In this document: piece after piece, positions 12,534 through 26,082 of the stretch
How positions within the stretch are numbered: the first letter of the stretch is position 1
Layout: each line of letters starts with the position of its first letter
The notes under the pieces: generated by a model
Databases searched by the model: none
Seen by the model: the letters and a program-made list of their open reading frames with translations, nothing else
Told to the model about the DNA's origin: nothing
Made by a program: the position numbers and the translations under genes
NCBI GenBank assembly: GCA_025093555.1
Contig: JAIWNF010000105.1
Span: forward strand, 1 to 64,000
DNA length: 64,000 bases
Reading direction: 5' to 3'
Source: Circinella umbellata
Taxonomy: Eukaryota; Mucoromycota; Mucoromycetes; Mucorales; Lichtheimiaceae

Positions 12534-13690
12534 TTTTAAAGAACCAAATACTTTGTTTTTTTTTTTTAATTCTTTTTTTCTTCTGCACATATCATCAATT
12601 ATTCAATAACAAACAAATAATAATAAAAAAAAACAGAATAACAATGGATGACTGTCCTGTTTATTTCGTCCAAAATGATTCTCGGCTTCGAAAAGATAAC
12701 ACACTAATCCCTCATATCTAATTTAATTAAAAAAAATGGTTGAAGTGCATACGCACTGAATGTTTTTATAGGGGTCTAAAGGGCCTTTTTTTTAAAAAAA
12801 AAAAAAATTATTTTAATCACACGTTCGCAATTCCACTAACTTTAATGGTGGAAGCAGAAGTGAAAGAGAAAGAGAGAACAGTAGACAACATCGATTGGAA
12901 CATATTAGACTTGCCAGATTGTAATTGTTGTTAGTCTATTATTTTCACTATTGAAATGTGCACTAGAGTGATTTATATGTAAGTTGTGCTATTTAGAGAG
13001 CATCTGACCTACATATATCACTGCTTATAGTAATCCTGTCACACAAAAGAAAGTGCATAAAAATTAAGCCCCAATGAATACTCTAAATTCCATACAGAAT
13101 ACACACAACAATAGTACGGTTGCTAATTCGAGATTGCGTACGTATTGGGAAAAGAGTGAAAAAAATTATCATAGTGAGCAACTTCAGGAATAAGAATGGA
13201 CCTAAACAACTCTTACCAATGAAAGACCATACTATATGGGCGATTTAGAGGGACATGTATAAAAAAAAATAAAGAAGGGTGTTAGGTTTTGGTATTAGGA
13301 GTCATACAAATATAAGAAAAATAAAATTATGGTAGAGTAGTAGGCAGAATGACTTTTCATGAGAGTGACTGATATAAAGCATGATACTAAAGACTTCTTG
13401 CTGTGATAATAGAGCCTCGGTCTAAAAATGTTGGCACTGTTTTCTTTTCAAAATGTCGTCATCCCAACCCACGCAGCAGCTTATATTTTAAGTGTGATGA
13501 TTTTATTTTTTAGCGTAGGGTTAGAATACCACTATTTTTTATATGTATATTAATTAATATTTAGTGAACAGATCAATTTATGATGTGATTGTGCTTTCTG
13601 TTAACTAAATTGTTTTTTCTTGTACTGAATGTTCTTCTTTGTAATTGTTACGTAATTGTCTTTTACGTACGAATGGGGTATAATGAGTTA

Positions 13691-14485
13691 CAGTGAGTAT
13701 TCGTTAAACCGGTACTCAATATATGTGAGGGTTTGTACCGGTTTAACGAATTGAAACGCAACTGGTACTAATATGTAGAATATACTGAAAAAACAACTAA
13801 GCTGTATGGATAAGATAAAAAAATGATAGCTGATATAATGTATCTATGCCATTATGAGCTAATATTTTAGTGATAAAAATGATTTTAGTGTACAGTATTC
13901 ATCGAATAGTGATAGTTAACCAGAGACAGGATTAATAGTGAATGTACAACAAAGTGTGTTTAAAATATGGACCATGGTTATCGGTTGAATAAATGAGTAA
14001 AAATGAATTGTATCAACAACATAATTACATACAGTACTCAATGGTAATAAACAAGTACGTGACAAAGTTGAAAAAAAATACATACATACCCAGATAAGAA
14101 AGAAGAAAAAGCATCTGTGTGAAGTTGGTGAAGAAGAGACACTGTTATAAACAAGGTGTTGAGAAGGTTTCTTTTGACGGCAAGAATGATTTGTGTATTT
14201 TCAATTTCTATGGAAACAAAGTAGCCAACTGAAAACAAAGGGAAGAGTTTTGATGACGTTAAAGGAAGGCCGTGTCAATAATGTTACCAATAAAAGATTG
14301 ATATTATATGATATAAGATAGAATAATACTATTATAAACCCGGTAAATATTTAAGAAAGCTCACCAGATACCGGTTTTTTAGCGAATCACCGGTATTTTA
14401 CTAAGTATATATAAGATATTTAAGAGATACTACCGGTTTAGCGAAATACCGGTTTAACGAGCACCGGTTTAGCTAATACTCACTG
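13691..14485. mobile_element. Family B copy 1: TA-flanked inverted-repeat element
   Basis: Left end CAGTGAGTATTCGTTAAACC, right end complementary to CAGTGAGTATTAGCTAAACC, with TA outside both ends. ACCGGT-rich subterminal repeats (ACCGGTTTAGCG-like units) occur at each end. Its interior matches the 38351-39161 copy in reverse orientation. No transposase recognised; non-autonomous. Confidence 0.8.
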
Positions 14486-14827
14486 TATATAAACATATTG
14501 TAACCATATTTGATGTTCGTTTTATCCATTCCCAAAGTGTCGAAAAAGTCAAAATCGAATCGTATATTGATTCTTGTCCCTATGAACAACGTTTCACAAT
14601 AATTGAAACAAAGAGTTTATTACAGAGACCCATGTATTATTTTTGTTTATTTACACTTTTTATATATAGAATATGAAACCACATTTTTCTTTTTTTTTTC
14701 TTTTTTAGAGGTACGTATGTACAGCGTGGTTATCAAAATAATAAAAGCTAGCTATTATAATAAGATAGAAATATAGAGTATTATGTATACTATTTCACAT
14801 GGGTAGTACTATGTGGTAAATTATAGT

Positions 14828-17381
14828 TTATAAAATGTTAATATTGTCCATATGGACTGGTGAAGGATCGATCTTAATAATAAGTACACCATTTTCAAAA
14901 GATGATGAACAATCAGATGCCCGTGCAAATACAGGTAAAATGACTTCGCGTTGAAAATGACGTTTGTTACATTCTTGAACAAGGATCTTGATGGTGTCTT
15001 CGTAAAATGATCGGTTTTTTGCCTCGATTGATAGGACGTTTCCTTTTATTCCAAGTTTAATGTCTTTCTTTTCAATACCAGGAAGTTCTACTTTCACGGT
15101 TAACGCCCCTGATTTTTCCTCTACCAGATCGATTTTCGGTTCATCATATGCTACTTTAGTTTTTATATCGCAAGGATTTACAATAATATCACAGAGTTTA
15201 CTTGGAGCAAGAAAACTCCTCTTGAAGTTAATATTGGCATTGTAAATTGCATCTTCCATGTATGCTTGCTTTTCATCTGGTGGGCATGGGAGCTTGTCAA
15301 GTAATTCTTTTAAATCTTTTTCATCGAACTCAAACGAGTCATCCTTGCTACTATTTGGAAGCATATGGACAGATGGAGACTCTAGTGATAAATCGAAGAT
15401 AGCATGGTTGATTGCTTCAAGCTGCTCATATACTTTGATTGATTGCCTCTGGAAAATGACAAAAACAAAATTAAAAATACGTATTAGAATAAAAGCATAA
15501 ATTTCGCTTAAAACATACATCCGGGCCCTCATTTTCATACCTTGATCGATAAAATAATTATCATAAGCTTCACCAAACCTTTAAAATCCCCCGCAACACG
15601 AGATAGACATACACGAGCAGCTTCGTAATGAATATCAATACCGCGAATCCGCCTGGTACCACATATTGTTAAATCGGTTCCATGCCAAAATGCAGTATAC
15701 TCGTCAAATTCGCTGATTAAATTTTTAAATGGTAACTTTCTTTGTAAAACATCAAGTGCAGCTACTCTAACACGCTTGTTTTTTGTAATGGTATCGCTGA
15801 TATCTTTATGCGTTGTACGTGATGGCTTGTCTTCACCGATCATTACATCCAACCCGCAATTTATATCACGGAGCGCAAAGTCTACCTTGTGTTTCTGATG
15901 TTTAGACGGTAATGGGGTTGATGGTGATGATAAAGATAATAGCTCATTATAAGCTTCAATAGCAGTCGATGCACATTCAGTCCTTTAATTGGAGATACGT
16001 ACGACAAGTTAATCAGCGGTTATCAACAAAATAATAGCAAATAAAATTGTGCAAAATCGTTGTACCTTTTTGTATCATACTTTTTTTCTTGCAAAAATAC
16101 ATCATCGAACAAAGGACCATAAAGATTGATTTGATACCACCCTTCGTTATTTTGTCTGGATAACTTGGCAGACTCCCATAAAAGTAATCTTTAAGTTTTA
16201 TTAGTTAGTTAAGTAATATCATTTTTGTTTAAAAATAATAAAAAATAGACATACACTTTATGAAGAGCAGATCGAATATACTCCCGACCAGGAGAAACGT
16301 GAGTTTGCTTGAAAAAATCTTGTTTTACCATGTACAATTCTTCTAGACCTTCACAACCACGAATCATACTGAGCCACTCGGCCTCATCTTGAACAATATA
16401 ATAAGGAAGACGAAGAAAGGTAACTAACTGAGAAATATGGGTCCAGTATCGAGATTGGAACACTTGTTCGGTCAAGTCAAGACTGTTTTCTTTTCCACTA
16501 AAAATAGTATCATACGTATATTGCGGAATGAATTTTTAATATCTGATGTCAAGTTCATGGACTTTTAAAGAAGAAAAACAATGCTTACAACTTTTCATAA
16601 ATAAATAAAAGTTTGTTTTCATCGGAAAGGCTGTGTAGTTTTTGAATCCATTGTACCGTTTGTTCTTGATTAACATTCTTCTCCATCTCTCCATCACTTT
16701 CTTCCGCTATTTCTTCTGTTGATAATGCTTCTTTGGCAGTAAATTGTTTTCGCTTTTTTTTTATCATTATCAAATAGATATATTGTTAGAGAAAGATCAA
16801 CCAATACAGCTTGGAAAGTTTTGGACTCAAATACCTACCCTTTTATTAATATCTTGCTCCGGATAGCTACTTTGATCTATAAACGACAAATTTTATAGTA
16901 TTAGGAAATGAGTTATAAGCTCTTTCAGCACAGTATCTTTTGAGTTTAATTACCGTGAGACCGTTTGGCAGAATCTTTACGAGTTTTGTAATATGATCTT
17001 GTTTCTGCTGCTTCTGCTTCTTTACGCGCCATATCAATCTCTATTCTACACCAGTATTCCTTGTATTCTTTGCTTGACAATATCTGGCGTACGAAAAAAA
17101 AAAAAAACTGTTAGATGAAAAAATATAATAGCTACCTAATAACATAAAAACAAAACAAAACATACCGGATAATCACTCTCAAATTGTTGTTGAGCCCATT
17201 GTTGAATTCTACTTGGATTCCAATTTGAGATACTTTTTACTTCGTCTTTAAATTGTGCTTCGGCTATTGAGCGTTGAGCTAAATTTGCTTCCTGGAAGCA
17301 CGAAACAATATCAACTTGATCGAAATCATTTAAGTTTTTAAATTGAATTTTAAGGTTTTTTGTAAAAGGACGCCAAGACAT
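14828..17381 (-). CDS. Multi-exon protein with nuclease-like middle region and C-terminal HSP20 domain
   Basis: Eight exons (17166-17381, 16954-17083, 16839-16876, 16589-16752, 16255-16497, 16066-16188, 15541-15982, 14828-15448) splice in frame to 658 aa. All introns are GT..AG; the acceptor of exon 4 (A-rich AAAG) is the weakest join. Residues ~556-647 are an alpha-crystallin/HSP20 domain: VKVELPGIEKKDI, then GIKGNVLSIEAKN, then the FENGVLIIKI strand. Residues ~305-450 contain VDFALRD...GEDKP, where D339 and E355-x-K357 have the spacing of a PD-(D/E)XK nuclease core; similar GE-x-KP proteins are abundant in mucoralean genomes (recall, not searched). The N-terminal 300 aa are unrecognised. 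A broken paralogue lies at 27780-31110 with the same layout, so the fusion is not an annotation accident. Role unknown. Confidence 0.8.
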
Positions 17382-17647
17382 TATATAAGTTTTTGAAAAG
17401 AAAAAAAAAGTGAAAGAATAGATGGTATGTTAAAAGTTATTTATTTTATAGATGACGAAATAAAGTGAACATGCGCATTTTTCAGCTGAAAAATATGCGG
17501 GCAACAGGAAAACGAGGTAGGTAAAATGACAGTAAATAGATAATCAATGAAGGGAATGAGATAGGGGGGATTAAAAGTAGTGAAGTAATAATGGTAGCAT
17601 GATAGAGAATAACTTGTTTATTTTGTTTGTTTGTTTGTTTTTTCATA

Positions 17648-18780
17648 CAGTGATTTTCGTTAAACCGGTATTCCGGTACGTAAACGGTAGTATCTCTCAA
17701 ATAGATTTTATGTACTTGGTAAAATACAGGTAATTCGATAAACCAATATCCAGTGGATTTTCCTAAATATTTACCAGATTCATAATAATAGTTCTTTATT
17801 TTTATTTTGAATAATACAGAGGATCCCCGTTAATTTCATAGGCCATTTTCCATTTTTTTGTGAAAATAAAGGGGTGTGAAAATTAACGGATACTATGAAA
17901 TTTTTCTTCAAGAATGTGCATCTATTGAATACTTCAGCTCACTACTGTATATCTTATATTGTATCAAAATACGTACGTATCAATTAATAAATTATTTTTA
18001 TACGATTGTTCTTGATGCATTTTTGTAACTATTTCTTTTTTTTATTTGAGCACGTCTATAACACTTTTTTTTCTTTTGAAAACACTTATATATAGTGCAG
18101 AGATAATTTATTTTTTATATTATTACATTTTTTCATTATTTTCTTTTCATCTTTCTATATTTTTGCTTTATGTATACCAAAACAGAATGACAGTAACCAA
18201 ATCTAACGTTGGCTTGACAGCTGAACAGTATAATATTCTGGATGAAAAAAAAAATTTACCCACGAACCATGACAAACCAATCGCTAGCATTATGGGCTAA
18301 AAATTTATTTTAGTTGTTTAAGGCACTTGATATAGTTCTATATGCAAAGGCTTGAATTGAGAAAAACAGGAAGAGAATAAACATTGAATAAACTCTTCAG
18401 AAAAAACATGCAAATGACGTAATAAAAAAAGTAACCCATCCTGTATACTAATTTAATTACAATCCTTATATTTATCACATAATTTACATACCCGTTAAAA
18501 ATTCAATGCCGCTAAGTGCTGTGAAATTGGAAATTAAGGGGGATGTGAAAAATTTCTTATTTTTTGTGAAGTTATTGAGGTGTGAAAATTAACAGATATG
18601 AAATTAACGGGGATCCTCTGTATTACTTTTTTGATTGGTAAAATCAGTATGACAGAATACGTAAACGTCATATTAGCTCTTTCCTTTGTTTCTAAGTAGT
18701 TAATTCGTTCGCGCAGCAAATTAAAACATTAGTTCCTTCTAGTCGTTAAGAGACAATTCGTCAACAAATTTTTGGTACGT
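17648..18780. mobile_element. Family B copy 2, interrupted by a family A element
   Basis: The left end CAGTGATTTTCGTTAAACCG follows TA at 17646-17647. B-type sequence runs to 17816 and resumes at 18621 with TTTGATTGGTAAAATCAGTA, matching 38540 onward. The right terminus is lost near 18780. It lies ~270 bp upstream of the HSP20-fusion gene start. Confidence 0.65.
17817..18620 (+). mobile_element. Family A copy 2: pogo-derived element nested in family B
   Basis: TIR CAGAGGATCCCCGTTAATTT at 17817 and its complement ending at 18620, TA at both junctions. The ATG at 18187 opens MTVTKSNVGLTAEQ, the start of a CENP-B-type HTH, which loses frame at an A-run near 18250 and stops at 18298-18300. Sequence downstream of the frameshift still resembles the HTH in another frame. 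Confidence 0.8.
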
Positions 18781-20701
18781 ATTGCAATATTTTTTAAAAA
18801 AATTATGGAATCATAAATTTATGAATAATATACATTTCATAATCAATTGCTTAATATTTAGTACTAATCTCTTAAATTTTGAGCTTTATCAGTTCAGCAA
18901 ATACATTAATTATGAAATTACTTTTTTAAAAAGTACTATCCCCCACATCCTTAGTAAAAAAAGAAAGTGACATATAATCACTACGTAAAATCGTTAGAAG
19001 TAACTCCGCCTTTTCTTTTATACTATCGTGATATACTCACCAGCTTTAAGGCTCTTACTATTATCAAATTAATTAGCTTCTAGAAAACACACACACAAAT
19101 ATAGATATAATTGAATACATCTACTATGTACTTTTCTATTATATGTAGACAAAGTATTCTAATAAGCAAATAGTTTGTTGATTTTTCTTATATTTTTAGA
19201 TTCCATTTTAAGAGCATATATTATTATAGAAGAGGAGAAGCATGAGAAAAAAAGCCCGGTATCAATGATCCGATAAAATAAATTAAAATCAAACGTTCAA
19301 ATGGCTTAATGAGTAAAGCGTTTGCCTAATCCATTGCCTTGTTGAGTAGTTAAATGATTGGATCCGATAGAGAGAAAGGCTTTGCCTAAAAACTTTAATT
19401 TTTTTTTTACTTGTGCTACTTTTGTTTATGCCACTTTATATATTGAGATTCTTTTTCATCATATAGCAACATGATTGATTATTCAATTAAGTTAATAATA
19501 AAATATTAATAATATTAGTATTGTACTGTATACTGCTCAATATATGTATTTAAGGCAATAATATAGTGACTTTAGATCTAATAACTTGTGAATTAAGATG
19601 TATTAAAAAATTAATTTATTTATTTTTAAAAACAAATTGGGAAGAAGAACAAAATAATATATATAATGTTCTACCTAAAATCAAACTATTTTAAACCAAG
19701 GCGATAGCAAAGAAACACTGGATATAGTTATTATTATTACTGGCTAAAAAAAGGTTTAAATAGAATGATCGAAAATGACGAGAAAAAATTGATAGAGTTT
19801 TTTTTTCTTCAGCATATTTGTAAACTACTGCAAGACTAGTACCGCAAAGCACCTTTCATAGTAATACTCAATAAAATCCGGTCAATTGTGCGGAAAATCG
19901 CCGGTCTTATCCGACTACTACTGCAAAAAAGTACTGCATTTGCAGTACTGCAAAATTAAAGGTACCCATCACTATGTATGTATTAATAAGAATAATCAGT
20001 TAATGCACTCATTGATATTATATTCGTATAGCCAAATGTTACATGCTTACCATAATTTATCATTCGTATATGGATTACATTTTGTGTGTTTTGAAATAGA
20101 TTCACAGGCCATTTCTAGTGTTACTATTATTAAATGAAACATGTACTTACTTATTAGTTGGAAGACCTATTAGTATGTTATTAAGTTAATACTAAATAAT
20201 TACACTTACCTGCTGTAGTTGTATATGATACAGAAAATAAACCTTATTATGTACATTTTTTTTTATCTTTTGTTTTTAAACATATTTTGTAATACGTAGC
20301 ATTCACACGGGCTCTGGAAATCTCTCATTCTGATGTAGGTTCTAGAAGGTCCTGCGCATGATTTGCCAAAGTATTTTTCGGATGTTATATATTTAGATGT
20401 ACTTTTCTTCATTTTCTCCATACCTAATTAATAATGCTGAAATATTTGACTTATTGTTTTGAAAGATATATTTGAAAGACCACTTGGGTGGTTTTTTGTT
20501 CTTGATTGTTATGTACTTGATTGTTATGTACTTGATTGTTTTGTTTTTGATTGTTTTGTGTGTGGTTTTTTATATTGTTTTTTTTTTTACATTGTTTTTT
20601 GTATATTTTTTTCTTTGTGTTTTTTAATATATTATAATGGAATGAAATAACTTGATTAAAGTTCCAATACCCCCATGTTGTTGAGCCTTCAATAATAGAT
20701 A
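18781..20701. other. Gene-poor AT-rich interval
   Basis: No supported gene. 19290-19390 has an A-box-like TGGCTTAATGAGT followed by GCGTTTGCCTAA but no foldable tRNA. ORFs at 18782-18970 and 19886-20137 lack coding features. A 15-bp tandem tract is listed separately. Confidence 0.5.
20498..20560. repeat. Short tandem repeat of TTGATTGTTATGTAC
   Basis: The 15-bp unit TTGATTGTTATGTAC occurs twice in tandem, followed by degenerate TTGATTGTTTTG units. It generates an Asn/Gln-rich open frame on the minus strand, which I regard as non-coding. Confidence 0.6.
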
Positions 20702-21485
20702 CAGTCACCGCTCGATATAACAATACACCCCGTCAGACCAAAAGTGCATCGTTATATCGAATTATCGTTATATCGAATTCATGATCCGAGCTGCAATGAT
20801 CGGGTAAAATTCTATCCTTATGTACTTGGCCTCACATGTATATATATTACAAAAAGAAGAGAACCCTAAACACATTATATCATTCGTACTGTAACTAAGC
20901 TATAAAAATAAAATAGATCTTTTTTTCTTTGTACGTACAGTGTTTATTTTCAAATATTCCTTAAGATATTCCTTCTAACTGAATTAAAATCATATCGTCA
21001 CATATAATTAATGTCAATCCCTTATAAGAAAAAAAATGCGAGTGTTGTACTTCTATAATCAGCATCAAAAAACTGTCTATTGTTTATAAAGACATTCAAA
21101 ATGACAAGAACAAGTTCGACTTGCAAAGTTAGTATAATAAAAAAAATCTGATTTTGAAAAGAAAGAAGCAGCATATCACTGGCTTTTCTTTTTTTGGAAA
21201 AGGCGATGCCTGAAGATAAATTTGATGTTCAAACTCTTCACAAAAATATTTAAAAACTAAAGTAAAAACATAAAAAATTGCCCATCAAACTAGTATTGTT
21301 TCCTTTTAAAAAAAATAAAGATATGATTTGTCCGCTCGATATAACGATATTTTTGCCAAAACTCTATCGGATATCGTTATATAAAATTAACGATATTTCC
21401 CCGCTTAATCTGTCTTGAACCCCAAAACCCTATCGTTATATCGAAATATCGTTATATCGAATATCGTTATAGCGAGCGGTGACTG
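20702..21485. mobile_element. Family C copy 1: Tigger/pogo-like inverted-repeat element
   Basis: Left end CAGTCACCGCTCGATATAAC after TA, right end complementary to CAGTCACCGCTCGCTATAAC before TA. ATCGTTATATCGA motifs are repeated just inside both ends. Ends of the CAGTC...CTCGATATAACGA kind are typical of Tigger-like pogo elements. No transposase ORF remains. A truncated relative lies at 42770-43155. Confidence 0.78.
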
Positions 21486-21859
21486 TATTGCCACAACCCC
21501 AATATCACCTTGTAAATATTATTATTCTTTTCATTCTGTACCGCAAGGAAGCGACCATATACCCATAGATGCAGGTCAATCTAGTCTTCCATAATAAATA
21601 TAAATTTTAAACTATACGTACTATTTACCTCCAACAGCACCGATTAAAAAAAAAAAAGAAAAAGAAGGAAAACGGAAAATGCAAAGGATAATGTACCTAT
21701 AAATAAAGAAGGGGAATTGTTATATTAAATACCCAGTAGCTTAATATGTGCATTATACAATCCGTATAACGATATAAAAGCTACTTACGTAATAGAATCA
21801 TTCAAAAAGAAAAGAGAAGAAGTGCATAAGAGAAAGTAAAAAGACAAATGTATTAGATC

Positions 21860-23870
21860 TAACCAACGTTTTGACCAATCTGATCTGAACCCTTTTAAAC
21901 GGATTTTTTATTCATTCATTGGAAAGGGCCAAAGACCATGTTGTTACAAAGGCGCGAAAAAAATATATTTTGTGAAGTAAAAATCAGATTACGTTTTCGA
22001 AAAGAATACGTAGATTCGTTTTTCTTTTTAAATTGTTAATCTAGTAGAGTGTTGCAACTGGCTTCAAACGCTCAATGGGTATGCGTAAATAAAGGAACAC
22101 AAGTAGGAATCTTGAATTATCTATAATAAAAAGACAACACGTTTTTTTTAAAATCATGAAGTCCTTTATATATATGTCCGATATCAATAATCAACATCTT
22201 TCTCTTGAATATTATTGTTTATACGTATTTTTATATTTAACTGGCTGGTCTGCTCAACCATGATATTCTTTTTACGTAGTTGCCTGTGGACGTACACATG
22301 TTTAATCAACAAACTTTTTTGACTACGTACAGTCTAAGATTATTATACTTATGTTCTATGAACATTTATTATTCACACATCAAATATAAAAAGATATATA
22401 TTTCTTATAGATAAAACAAATCAAAAGTTTATTATGGACATATAAAAAGCTTTTTATTACGTAAAGAAAGTGATTTTTTATTATTGTTTAATCGGACTTG
22501 ATTATTTCATGCCATAATACACATATTGGCAAAGGTTTAATATCATCATTTTAAACAACTACTACTACTCTTCTTCTCATCCCCTCCTTGCTTCCCCCTT
22601 CCATTTCTCAAGACGAGAAAGTGAGGGAACAGCAGGGTAATTTTTCTTGTGCCTTGATGATGACTCTGTCGCCATCATGTTCTCTTGTCGCAACGAAAGA
22701 AGTAAGAAAAAAAAATAAAAAGAAAAGGACGCATCATGGGTACCCCAACCACTCCCCACCCGTGTTGAGGATATGGCGTTGTAGTCCCACACACTCGCAG
22801 TCGCTCCAATCCAGGACCTAAAGTACACTAAAGACCAGAGCTTGTGCTAATAAGAAAATCGACATGGAATTAAGGTAGGATCACAAGAAATGATCAGTAC
22901 ACGGTATATTGTAAGTGAGGTATACAAAATACATAACCCATTCGATGTGCAGACGCCGCTATCGATGACTGCGATACCCCAAGTGACACTACCTCTATAT
23001 CAAAGGAGCCTACAGATCAAGGTAGGACTTTCTACACAAGAAAGAAGAGACAAGGTTAAAAGAAAGAGAAAGAAAAAGAAAAACATGGAACTTATCTTGG
23101 GGATTCGGAAATCGACCGACAAGTTTTTTTTTTTTTTGACCGTGTGATCCAATTGCTCGGGACTTACTCTTTTTACCACTGTTTCTTTAGCGCTACTATT
23201 GCGAAATAAAAAAAAAGGGATGTTCGTCTTTAAAGTAAAATAAAATCGTTGTTAAGGCATTATTTCCATGACAATAAATCGTTTATTACAACGTATTTTT
23301 CCTTTAACACGGAACGTTTCAAGAAATCTAAATTGTATTGTTTTTTTCTTTGAATGAATGAGTAAAAGTTCTATTCTTTTCTATGCCTCGCGCTTTTTTT
23401 TTTGACGACAGTACGGACCCCAACATAATATTGTCAGTTCCGCATGATATTGCTTTATGCACATGTCGTTCGATCAACATTGCTACCAGTGATAAAAAAA
23501 AAATTAAAGTGAACTATTCCTATTTAGTATGGCTGCGTAAATATATGAAAGCATCTTATAAAACCATTACCATTACCATCGATTGTAGATAAAAAAAAAG
23601 ATAGAATACTTTCAAGTAGTGTACCTTATAAATGATTCCTTTTAACACCATGAGGAGATAAAAGACTACGTAAGATAATAGTTTAGCTTTTACTTTTTTA
23701 ATGTCTTTGATTGTGTACTATGAAAGTACTTTTTTATTGTTATTTTTTCAAATATGCAAAAAAAAACTGTTTACTTGTTGATTGTGTAACATAAAGATTC
23801 ACTCTCTATTATTCGCAATACAATAAAAATGTTGATATAGAGCGTTGAGTTATGTGGCTGATTTTTTTTC
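21860..23870. repeat. Family F copy 2, split by ~1 kb of unrelated sequence
   Basis: 21860-22115 and 23097-23870 align in order with 8120-9050. The intervening ~980 bp (22116-23096) has no counterpart there and includes a C-rich tract near 22575 and AAGAAAAAG-rich DNA. No TIR or target duplication was clear, so the nature of the inserted block is unresolved. Confidence 0.55.
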
Positions 23871-26082
23871 AATGGCCAAGAGCAAAGAAAAAAAAACCGG
23901 TTTACTGGCTCATGAAAATGAACCTTATTTTTGTTGCTTTTCAATGATAATGCGATCGGTTACCAACAATAGTTGATCAAAAATATATATACAAGATTCA
24001 AGTCTTAGGAAGTATGTCAGTTGTGATAGAGACTTGTTTAAATTTGTAAATGTTTGTATATGACATCATATGTATATGAATGAGAACTTTTTCTTTATAT
24101 TATAGGGAAGGATTTAATGCCTTTATGCCCCAAGTATTCTGATTAATTATGAAATTCGAGATTACTATCTGTGTTTTATATGAATATCTTGTTTTAAGAA
24201 AAATAGCCAACAAAACAACATAATAATTGGATTATATCATGTTGTTGTGGAGTGATATTCTTTTGATTAAAATTAAACATATAATATGATAGACTTATAG
24301 AGCTTTAGATGAGCCAAAGAAAAACAAAGACTTTACCTGTGAGAAAAAACACACTACATTTTGTCTCCCTTTCAACCTGCATATATCCATCTGCTGAATG
24401 ATTCGTTCCATCAGACATCTACTTAAAAATCGTATACGAATATATGATACAAAACTGTCTTTGTTTGTTATACCGAAGGATTGAATAAAAAGAATAGAAG
24501 GGTAACAGTGTATATTGATTTGTATAGATGTGAACGTGGTGGAACGACGTGTTTGAATAAGAGTAATAAAATAGCGATGTCTTATAATTTTATTTGACTT
24601 ACTATGATATACGTGGTACTAAACGTTAGCTTTTAACAGCCTAATTTGAACGGACCACAATTTTACTATACAACCGAAACCTTGAAGGACGAATGTTAGA
24701 CGATCCTGGTCATTATAATTATAGCTGAATATAAAATTTTCTTTTGTTCTATTGATCTCTCTCATAATTGTTTTCCTACGTACATCTATCTACTTTACCA
24801 CTTCCTTCAAATAATATCCAACATATAGCTTGTTATTTTATTTTGCTACATTTTATCCATCCTCCACTACCATAACTTCTTTTGCTGTCCCTTCTTCCTT
24901 TGTTTCAATTTTGAAAAGAGGGATTTTCACTGACTACTTTTCTTTCAGAGCGAACTAGGAATAAAAGACGTTCACTCGAGTACCGGATTTAATATGCGAG
25001 TCGGTAAACTTAAAGGTCTGATGTATATATGGATACCGTAGTTTATTAGAGGGGGTAAACGCAACGTAATTAGAGAAACTTGAATATTACCGTTTTTATT
25101 CAGTTGATAGCTGACTTCTTATCTACAACTGTGTTACTGCTAGATAGCTCTTTTGCATTTACACATTTACTTCTAGCGGGCGTCATTTCTTGAATATATA
25201 TATATATATATATATTTTCATTAATATAACAAGTATATTATATTATAGTATTACGTATCATTATCTTAAATAAAACGGTGCTGTAAGTTTCTTTTATTAC
25301 AAGGAGTAATAATTTAGTTCTTCTTCATGCAATAAAAACAGGGAATTGCTGCGGACACCCCACAAATAGAAAATTATCAAATAAGTTCTTAGACTGCATA
25401 AATTATAATAACAGCGTTATTAACACCGATACTGTAGCTCTTATTGGACTGCCCATATGTAACATTAAAAGCATACGTACATTATTCCTTGGTTGTCTCG
25501 TCTTCATGAGGGTTACAACTCCCACTTGTGTATAAAATAATATAGTGAGAAAAATAAAGAAGTATTGACTGTTTTCATAATGAGCTGAGCTTCTAATATA
25601 AGTTTCATGAACATCTTAAAGTTATATAATAATAATAAATGTGTGGGTAGTGTTTAAATGTTTGGATACGATGTAATTATATCAGAATGTTGCTTGTCTT
25701 TGGATTATTATAAAAGTGCGCTGTCTGTAAGAGTTGAAATATCCTAATATAGAATATTTTTGGAATGTCCATAGCAACTCCCATAAAAATATATGCACAA
25801 TAACAACCAACTAAAATCTCGCAAAAGAATCAACAACAAGTTGAAAGTGATTATCTGGAATGTTTTTGTTTTCTTTTATATCGCATGGCGTATATTGTCT
25901 AGCAAAAAGAATGAAGAGCGTATCACAAATTGATAAAAAAGAAATATCAATCATGTTGATGTATATTTTATTAGTTATGAAGCAAAATACCATGTGACAC
26001 ATTGAAAACTATTGACTTTTAAAATCCGCAAATTTGAGCTTTGGCAATAAATAAATGAATGAGCATAACACGTCATCGTTTC
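23871..26082. other. Gene-poor interval with AT microsatellite
   Basis: No supported gene. A (TA)n run of about 22 bp lies at 25194-25215. The short ORF at 25811-26002 (-) shows no domain. Nothing else recognised. Confidence 0.5.

Noticed and set aside
12740..12934. Short ORF downstream of the HP1-like gene
   Set aside because: Contains a Lys/Phe homopolymer-driven stretch and overlaps the probable 3' region; no independent support.
19290..19390. tRNA-like sequence with an A-box-like TGGCTTAATGAGT
   Set aside because: The D-arm pairs (GCTT/AAGC) but the anticodon stem and T-arm do not form; at best a tRNA-derived relic.
22577..22828. Overlapping ORFs on both strands at 22.6-22.8 kb
   Set aside because: Mutual shadow frames in a locally GC-richer tract; neither has a domain or splice sites.
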